Source: CAWARU01 sp963784575 (GTDB taxonomy: Bacteria > Pseudomonadota > Gammaproteobacteria > UBA6186 > Azoamicaceae). Taken from it: a stretch of 64,000 bases of DNA. Of this stretch, positions 59,471 to 64,000 are shown in pieces. Location: the NCBI GenBank assembly GCA_963784575.1, contig CAWARU010000001.1, forward strand, positions 1,364,001 to 1,428,000, written 5' to 3'. Within the stretch, counting starts at the first letter, position 1, and every line of letters starts with the position of its first letter. The notes under the pieces were generated by a model. It was given only the letters and a program-made list of their open reading frames with translations, had not been told where the DNA came from and made no database searches. A program made the position numbers and the translations under genes.

Positions 59471-62400
59471 AGTGTTGATTTCTCCTGCAAGGGTTTATCC
59501 AAATCTACCTTCCCAATATTCCTAATATTCCTAATATTCCTAATCTGTTCCTTTTTTATAGGCGATGGATTCTGCAAATCAAAAGCTGAGAATATCACAG
59601 GCCTGCTCTGATCTGCAATTTTGCTCGCAAGATCAGATGCAATTTGACCACCCACGGACCTGGCTTGCAGGTTTAATGGGAGACGCATTTCTGGCTTTGG
59701 TAGATGACTCGATTGCTGGTCTGATTTGAATCTTGATTCCATAATTTCTTTCTTTTCTTTCTTATCTGTCTTTTCTATCTTTTTGCTTGATTCCGGCCTT
59801 ACCTTATTAAAAAATTCGCCGCTTGAACTACGAACGGGGGGCCGCAAGAGCGGGGGGCGCAACAGAGAGCGGCCAACATCTGACATTGGCTGCGATTGAG
59901 TCACTGTCAACGGCAATGGTTTCAGAAGAGATGCAGTTTCAGATTCCGACACCGCGCCAGCCGGGGCTGGAAGCTCTATGACAGGCAGCGGAGACTTTTT
60001 TGCAGATTCGCTCAATTTTTCTGGAGAGGGGGCAACTGAATTTGTGCCGGAAATTGCTGGTGAAACAGAATTAGAACCTGCTAAAGATCTCGGTGTGGAG
60101 TCAGAACCCCGAGACATTATTTCGGACAGGGGGGACAATGTATCTGATAAAGGAGTTCGGAATGGCGATGCATTTCTTGAAGAATGTGAGCCTGACAAAG
60201 ACCTCGCAGATAACCCATATACAGGCAAAGGAGCTGATCCAGACACAAACTTTGCAGATAAACCAGAGGAAGATCTGGCAGATAAGCCCGATCCAGATGC
60301 AGATCTTATCGAAAATCCAGATCCCGATGAAGATCTCGAAGTTAATCCTGATCTTGAATCAGAAAATTCTGAACCAGCGAATTCGGATTCCATGGTGCCA
60401 GAGAGAGTTCGCGCTCTGCTTTGTAGTGAGGATGAATCTGGTGAAGCTGCCGCCAGAAAAGCAGCAAAGGCTTCCCTGGATTGCAGTGGAAACGGTTCAC
60501 TCGATACAGCAAGTGAATCAGAAATTTCTAAGTCTTGTTGGGCACGAGCTTGCAATGCACTCGTGGGTAATGAACCCAGCAGTCTTTCTTCTACTAAAAG
60601 CTTTTTGAGTGTCATGATAGAATGCTCTGCAAGTTCCTGCTGTCCCTCTGCATTGGGATGTAATTTTTCAGATGGCATATGTTCCTTGAGCATGTGTGCT
60701 TCGGTAAGCAGATCTTCGGGAAGTGGGAAAACATGAAAACTTTCCCTTCTATTGATGAAAAGAACGTCTTCCCTCACTTTCTGCATCAAATCTGCAAGTG
60801 CTGGACGCCACTTCTCATAATCGAGGAAGGTTGCTGGGACCCCAAGACCCCAGACGACTGCCTTGATGCCCTTGGCAAAGCAGGTTTTCACAAAAGATAT
60901 CATGTCCTTTTCCATATCGTCTATGATTTCTTGATTGAATTCTTTTGGAAAAATATTATTGCCACCTCCTGTATAGACAACATAATCAGGCTTATAATAT
61001 TCGATATTTTCTGCAATAAAAGAGGCCCCATCAAACGTTGTATGGCCTGGAATGGAGCAATTGACGATTTCACAATATTCTTTAAGCCTTTCAATGACAG
61101 TTTGAATCCAACGCTTTTTCTTTTCTGCATCCAGCACGCCCACACCCGCTGATACGCTGTCACCCATCCATAAAATTCTAGGCTTAGAAGCGCGAGACCG
61201 AGTGCCAATCTTCGGCTTATAGTGATCATAGATTCTGACAATATTATTGACGCCATGCATCCACCGAAGCGGTTCAAAGTCTGTGAACTCATAGCCATAT
61301 TCCTGTTTTACTTTTAATAAAACATCCATGCATACGCTTAAGATTTCGATCATATCTCCGCTTTCACTCTTGGACGGTCTTTCGAGATCTGGTGTTTCCG
61401 CTCTCTCTCTTCCTAGCTTTTGAATTCCCTCTGTTTCCTGTTTGGTTTGTTTGGCCTTTTCCAACTTTTCTCTTGCCAACTTATCCTTTTCTAACTTGTC
61501 TTTTTCTAACTTATCCTTTTCTAACTTTTTCTTTTCAAGCTTCTCGATTCTTTCCTTAATATCTCTTACAATTTCTTTAAGATTGTGATTAAGTTTCTCT
61601 TGCTGCTCTGCTTTGTCCTGATCTCCCACTGAGAGCTCAGCCAATTGATGCTCAGCAATTCTTTCGGTGAGGAAGGTAGCAATCAAATCAGCACGATTGA
61701 TTTTTTTTAGCATAGCAGCAAAAGTAGATTGCGCTCCGAGTGGACGAATGAAGGCAGGATGAAACTTTTCTGTCCAGCGCAAACCAAGATCTATAATTTC
61801 GTTTTGGATCTGCCAATATTCAGGTAATTTTTCTGTCTCGTCTTCACTGTATCTATTGCCGAGCTCTTCAAGAATCAAAGCAGCTTCACGGATCATGGCA
61901 AATTGTTTATCCAGAGAAAGTTGTTCCAAGGGAGCCTGCAACAATTCCTGCACGGGACCCCCGCTATTTTCAAGATCAGGCAGCATGAAACCTTTCATAA
62001 AATTGTATGCTTTGGATTGGTTTTGAATGGATGAGTAAATGGAGTGGGCATCTTTGAATTTGGGAAAGATCAGTCGTTCAAAGTTTTGCATGACATCATG
62101 ATAATTCAATCTCAGAAATGTTAAGAAATCATTTTTGATATCTTCAAAGTTAAATTTCCCTTTCTCCCATTTGATTGCGAGCTCTAATACTTGTTTATAC
62201 ACTTCATAATGCTTCTCCATGCGCAGAGAGGCATCAGCATATTGCTTGCTCTGGGTATAGGAATGCATAATTGCATCAGACAATAGCCAGGCATACAGAG
62301 TAGTCATATCGATCTCACCTTCGATACCATCCTTAAAATGACTAAAACGCTCCTCTGCTTCCTCCTTATCGTCTTTTTTGAGATATTCCTTTTCGAGTGC

Positions 62401-62529
62401 CCATGCTTCAACTGTGGATCTCAGGTACGCTTTTGGCCGAAGATGCTCGCTGATATGCATCAGCATTGCAAGTATTGTTTTAAATCGTGGTATTGCTTCT
62501 TTAAAATCTTCAACGCTATTAATTATCAT
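59467..62529 (-). CDS. 1020-residue SGNH-hydrolase/coiled-coil protein (candidate effector)
   Basis: The N-terminal ~320 residues are helical and unrecognised. A charged coiled-coil follows, with KLEKD repeats at residues 327-356. A SGNH/GDSL hydrolase domain comes at about 450-640: WMGDSVSAG (Ser458), a block II Gly in NCSIPGHTT, GGGNN (521-525) and SEKLHPNAEG (His624; the usual Asp three residues before is Glu). The last ~380 residues are low-complexity, rich in Ser, Gly, Pro and Lys, and end with IRN repeats. SGNH enzymes act as lipases, esterases or on glycans. No signal peptide. It lies inside the dnaX-ybaB-recR operon and overlaps ybaB by 4 bp. A secreted role is inference. Confidence 0.78.
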   Translation of the reverse strand: MIINSVEDFKEAIPRFKTILAMLMHISEHLRPKAYLRSTVEAWALEKEYLKKDDKEEAEERFSHFKDGIEGEIDMTTLYAWLLSDAIMHSYTQSKQYADASLRMEKHYEVYKQVLELAIKWEKGKFNFEDIKNDFLTFLRLNYHDVMQNFERLIFPKFKDAHSIYSSIQNQSKAYNFMKGFMLPDLENSGGPVQELLQAPLEQLSLDKQFAMIREAALILEELGNRYSEDETEKLPEYWQIQNEIIDLGLRWTEKFHPAFIRPLGAQSTFAAMLKKINRADLIATFLTERIAEHQLAELSVGDQDKAEQQEKLNHNLKEIVRDIKERIEKLEKKKLEKDKLEKDKLEKDKLAREKLEKAKQTKQETEGIQKLGRERAETPDLERPSKSESGDMIEILSVCMDVLLKVKQEYGYEFTDFEPLRWMHGVNNIVRIYDHYKPKIGTRSRASKPRILWMGDSVSAGVGVLDAEKKKRWIQTVIERLKEYCEIVNCSIPGHTTFDGASFIAENIEYYKPDYVVYTGGGNNIFPKEFNQEIIDDMEKDMISFVKTCFAKGIKAVVWGLGVPATFLDYEKWRPALADLMQKVREDVLFINRRESFHVFPLPEDLLTEAHMLKEHMPSEKLHPNAEGQQELAEHSIMTLKKLLVEERLLGSLPTSALQARAQQDLEISDSLAVSSEPFPLQSREAFAAFLAAASPDSSSLQSRARTLSGTMESEFAGSEFSDSRSGLTSRSSSGSGFSIRSASGSGLSARSSSGLSAKFVSGSAPLPVYGLSARSLSGSHSSRNASPFRTPLSDTLSPLSEIMSRGSDSTPRSLAGSNSVSPAISGTNSVAPSPEKLSESAKKSPLPVIELPAPAGAVSESETASLLKPLPLTVTQSQPMSDVGRSLLRPPLLRPPVRSSSGEFFNKVRPESSKKIEKTDKKEKKEIMESRFKSDQQSSHLPKPEMRLPLNLQARSVGGQIASDLASKIADQSRPVIFSAFDLQNPSPIKKEQIRNIRNIRNIGKVDLDKPLQEKSTL
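59518..59544 (-). repeat. 9-bp tandem repeat encoding IRN (3 units)
   Basis: Three copies of ATTCCTAAT (plus strand) encode IRN-IRN-IRN near the end of the SGNH-type protein. The same word recurs as ATTCCTAATATTCCTA at 62729-62744, upstream of the gene. Confidence 0.8.
61461..61550 (-). repeat. 15-bp tandem repeat encoding KLEKD-type pentapeptides (6 units)
   Basis: Six 15-bp units with consensus CTAACTTATCCTTTT on the plus strand encode (A/E)KLEK/D units of the SGNH-type protein coiled coil (residues 327-356). Confidence 0.85.
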
Positions 62530-62957
62530 TTACACACCCTAATCTTGGAACTTCTTAGATTATTCAAACATTAAAATCATTCAATATTCATAATTTTTCG
62601 TAATATTTCATCAAATTTCCTTATTATCATTTCTCAGTATTCCATTACTACTCACTCAACACAAATTCTCCTGGATTGCTTCAAAACTCATTAAAATTTG
62701 GTCAGAAAATTCGGTTTGATTTCATTATATTCCTAATATTCCTATATGGTACTATTTATACCTGATTCGAGTTAAGGTAGCAACTAGAATAAATCTTATA
62801 ATCCTATTCCTATACAGATAATTAAGAAATAAAACTGAATTAATTTACAGTATCTTCAGCTTTATTGTATGTAAGTTAATTAGCTAATTAATATAAATTC
62901 AGCTTTAATGATATTTCTTTACTTGCCTTTAACCCATACTTCACTTTAACCGATACT
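62530..62957. other. AT-rich gap inside the dnaX-ybaB operon
   Basis: The 428 bp between the dnaX stop and the start of the SGNH-type gene are AT-rich, with no open frame of note. Recognisable items are the ATTCCTAAT repeat (62729-62744), a TTAATTAGCTAATTAA palindrome near 62876-62892 and the 17-bp repeats at the dnaX end. Several TATAAT-like words could promote the SGNH-type gene; none is decisive. Some residual transcription from dnaX is also possible. Confidence 0.5.
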
Positions 62958-62960
62958 TCA
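62927..62960. repeat. 17-bp tandem duplication at the dnaX 3' end
   Basis: CTTTAACCCATACTTCA (62927-62943) and CTTTAACCGATACTTCA (62944-62960) are tandem units; a third related unit lies at 62966-62984 within dnaX codons EVSVKDK. The repeats echo the last dnaX codons beyond its stop, suggesting slippage after the stop arose. Confidence 0.7.
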
Positions 62961-64000
62961 TTTGTCTTTAACCGACACCTCTTCAAGCACCGCATCAAAC
63001 ATCTGCATTAAATTTTGTACTTTTGGATCAGACTCTATTGTTTTTCTGGCATTCTGATAGGCTTTTTCTTGCAATTGCTTATTGTGTTCCGCAGCTGTGA
63101 TGCCAACACCGGTACCAATGGTAATTTGTAAGCGAACATCAACATTAAAATGCTGCTTTATTGCTTCAGATAATCTTTCTTCATAGCGCTTATTGTATAT
63201 AGGACGCTTGGATTCATCTAAAATGAGATGAATCAGATTAGGAGACCAAATTTTTACGGTACAATGTTGTGCAAATTCTTTGGCAAGACCATTTAAATTT
63301 AAACGCGGAATAAGATTCAGCCATTCTGTTTCAATCTTTTGTGTATTTACATTGACATTTATATCATTGGTAGGTTCATGGCTGGCTGCTTTTGCTGGTT
63401 CATTTATAACTACTTTAGCTTCTTCATTCGTGCTCGCTTTATTCGCGCTCGCTTTTGCTTGGTCCTTCATGACTACTGACGAAGCTACTGACTCTGCAGC
63501 TACAGCTGCCGCTGCAACTGCAACAGGTTGAAAAGCAAGCATTCGCAATAAAACCATCTCAAATCCCATCTTAGAATTGGGAGCAAAAGGAAGATCGCGC
63601 TGCCCTAACAAACCAATTTGATAGTAGAGCTGTAGATCTTCTGATTTGAGCGCCTTTGCAAACTCCAAAATAACCTCTGGTTCAACAATGCCTTCATAGG
63701 ATTCTGAAGCGTATTCAGGCACTTTTTGTGCAATTGCAATCTGGTGGATAAGACTTAAGAGTTCGGAGAGCACCATGCCAAAATCAGAAACGCAATCATA
63801 CAAATATGAAATCTCCTGCATGACTTTACTGGCATTGTTTGCGATAAGCGCTCTAAAGAGTGCCAGCAAATGGCCCTTGGGTGAATAGCCCAACATAGCG
63901 CGTACTTTTTCAGCGAGGATTTCTCCCTGTCCGAAGGCTATTGCTTGATCGAGCAGACTCAGAGCATCTCGAATACTACCCTCACTCGACCCAGCTATGA
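62958..64000 (-). CDS. dnaX: DNA polymerase III tau/gamma subunit, C-terminal part
   Basis: The frame is open to the window edge. It begins with IAGSSEGSIRDALSLLDQAI (the clamp-loader SRC/sensor-2 region), then GEILAEKVRAMLGYSPKGH, so the ATPase domain lies beyond 64000. A variable Ala/Lys/Asn-rich linker (MKDQAKASANKASTNEEAK) leads to the tau C-terminal domain (EWLNLIPRLNLNGLAKEFAQ, then HFNVDVRLQITIG) that binds the polymerase alpha subunit. DnaX loads the beta clamp and organises the replisome. The gene normally precedes ybaB and recR; here a large foreign-looking gene intervenes. Confidence 0.93.
   Translation of the reverse strand, partial: IAGSSEGSIRDALSLLDQAIAFGQGEILAEKVRAMLGYSPKGHLLALFRALIANNASKVMQEISYLYDCVSDFGMVLSELLSLIHQIAIAQKVPEYASESYEGIVEPEVILEFAKALKSEDLQLYYQIGLLGQRDLPFAPNSKMGFEMVLLRMLAFQPVAVAAAAVAAESVASSVVMKDQAKASANKASTNEEAKVVINEPAKAASHEPTNDINVNVNTQKIETEWLNLIPRLNLNGLAKEFAQHCTVKIWSPNLIHLILDESKRPIYNKRYEERLSEAIKQHFNVDVRLQITIGTGVGITAAEHNKQLQEKAYQNARKTIESDPKVQNLMQMFDAVLEEVSVKDK

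Noticed and set aside
59978..60736. 252-codon plus-strand ORF rich in Asp, Glu and Pro
   Set aside because: It is the mirror of the Ser/Gly-rich repeats of the SGNH-type gene on the opposite strand; no start signal and no recognisable domain.
61461..61550. Possible CRISPR array from regular repeats
   Set aside because: Units are contiguous 15-mers in a coding frame with no spacers; no cas genes are present in the window.

Overview
The window reads as a chromosome segment of an AT-rich, host-dependent gammaproteobacterium, most likely in the Legionellales/Coxiellaceae neighbourhood (Rickettsiella-, Diplorickettsia- or Berkiella-like). The str-S10-spc-alpha ribosomal block has the gammaproteobacterial order, including rpmJ between secY and rpsM and rpoA-rplQ at the end. 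Host dependence is suggested by two tandem ATP/ADP-type nucleotide translocases, three large paralogous ankyrin proteins and a degenerate kinase-like protein. The genus is inference; no rRNA or tRNA gene is visible to anchor it.

Layout. 1-3.9 kb: the 3' part of an AbiEii-type nucleotidyltransferase gene and a convergent lysR gene, separated by a complete IS1634-family insertion sequence (989-2971) flanked by a 261-bp direct repeat. 3.9-8.5 kb (minus strand): EamA-type exporter and two Npt nucleotide transporters. 8.5-27.4 kb (minus strand): one continuous translation block from rpsL to rplQ, with a good promoter upstream of rpsL and an intrinsic terminator after rplQ. 27.6-31 kb: ankyrin protein 1. 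31.3-34.1 kb (plus strand): TrpR/YerC-like regulator with a Trp-operator-like palindrome on its promoter, TrpX-like binding protein, MFS transporter. 34.2-44.3 kb: pseudokinase-like protein, ankyrin protein 2, a reversed and overlapping HipA/HTH-DUF1488 pair, ankyrin protein 3. 44.4-47.9 kb: ffh and the ypjD-corC/yfjD pair. 47.9-56.3 kb: MFS, DUF2000, Dam-type methylase, aconitase, acyl-CoA ligase, amino-acid permease. 56.3-64 kb (minus strand): htpG with a sigma32-type promoter, then recR, ybaB, a 1020-residue SGNH/coiled-coil protein and dnaX (cut by the window end).

How the parts may work together. The core genes make ribosomes, SRP, Hsp90 and the DnaX clamp loader. The accessory genes fit life inside a host cell: import of nucleotides and amino acids, possible tryptophan sensing, and proteins built from eukaryote-like modules that are candidate secreted effectors. 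No secretion system is visible here, so the effector role is inference.

Sequence integrity. Three essential genes carry reading-frame lesions: fusA (seven single-base indels and one in-frame stop), rplO (one missing G that fuses it to secY) and rplP (one extra base that replaces its C-terminus). Outside the lesions the proteins look fully conserved, so base-level errors in the assembly are the simplest explanation; real decay with a second fusA elsewhere must be excluded. A further oddity is the recurrence of in-frame 15-bp tandem repeats in several unrelated genes.
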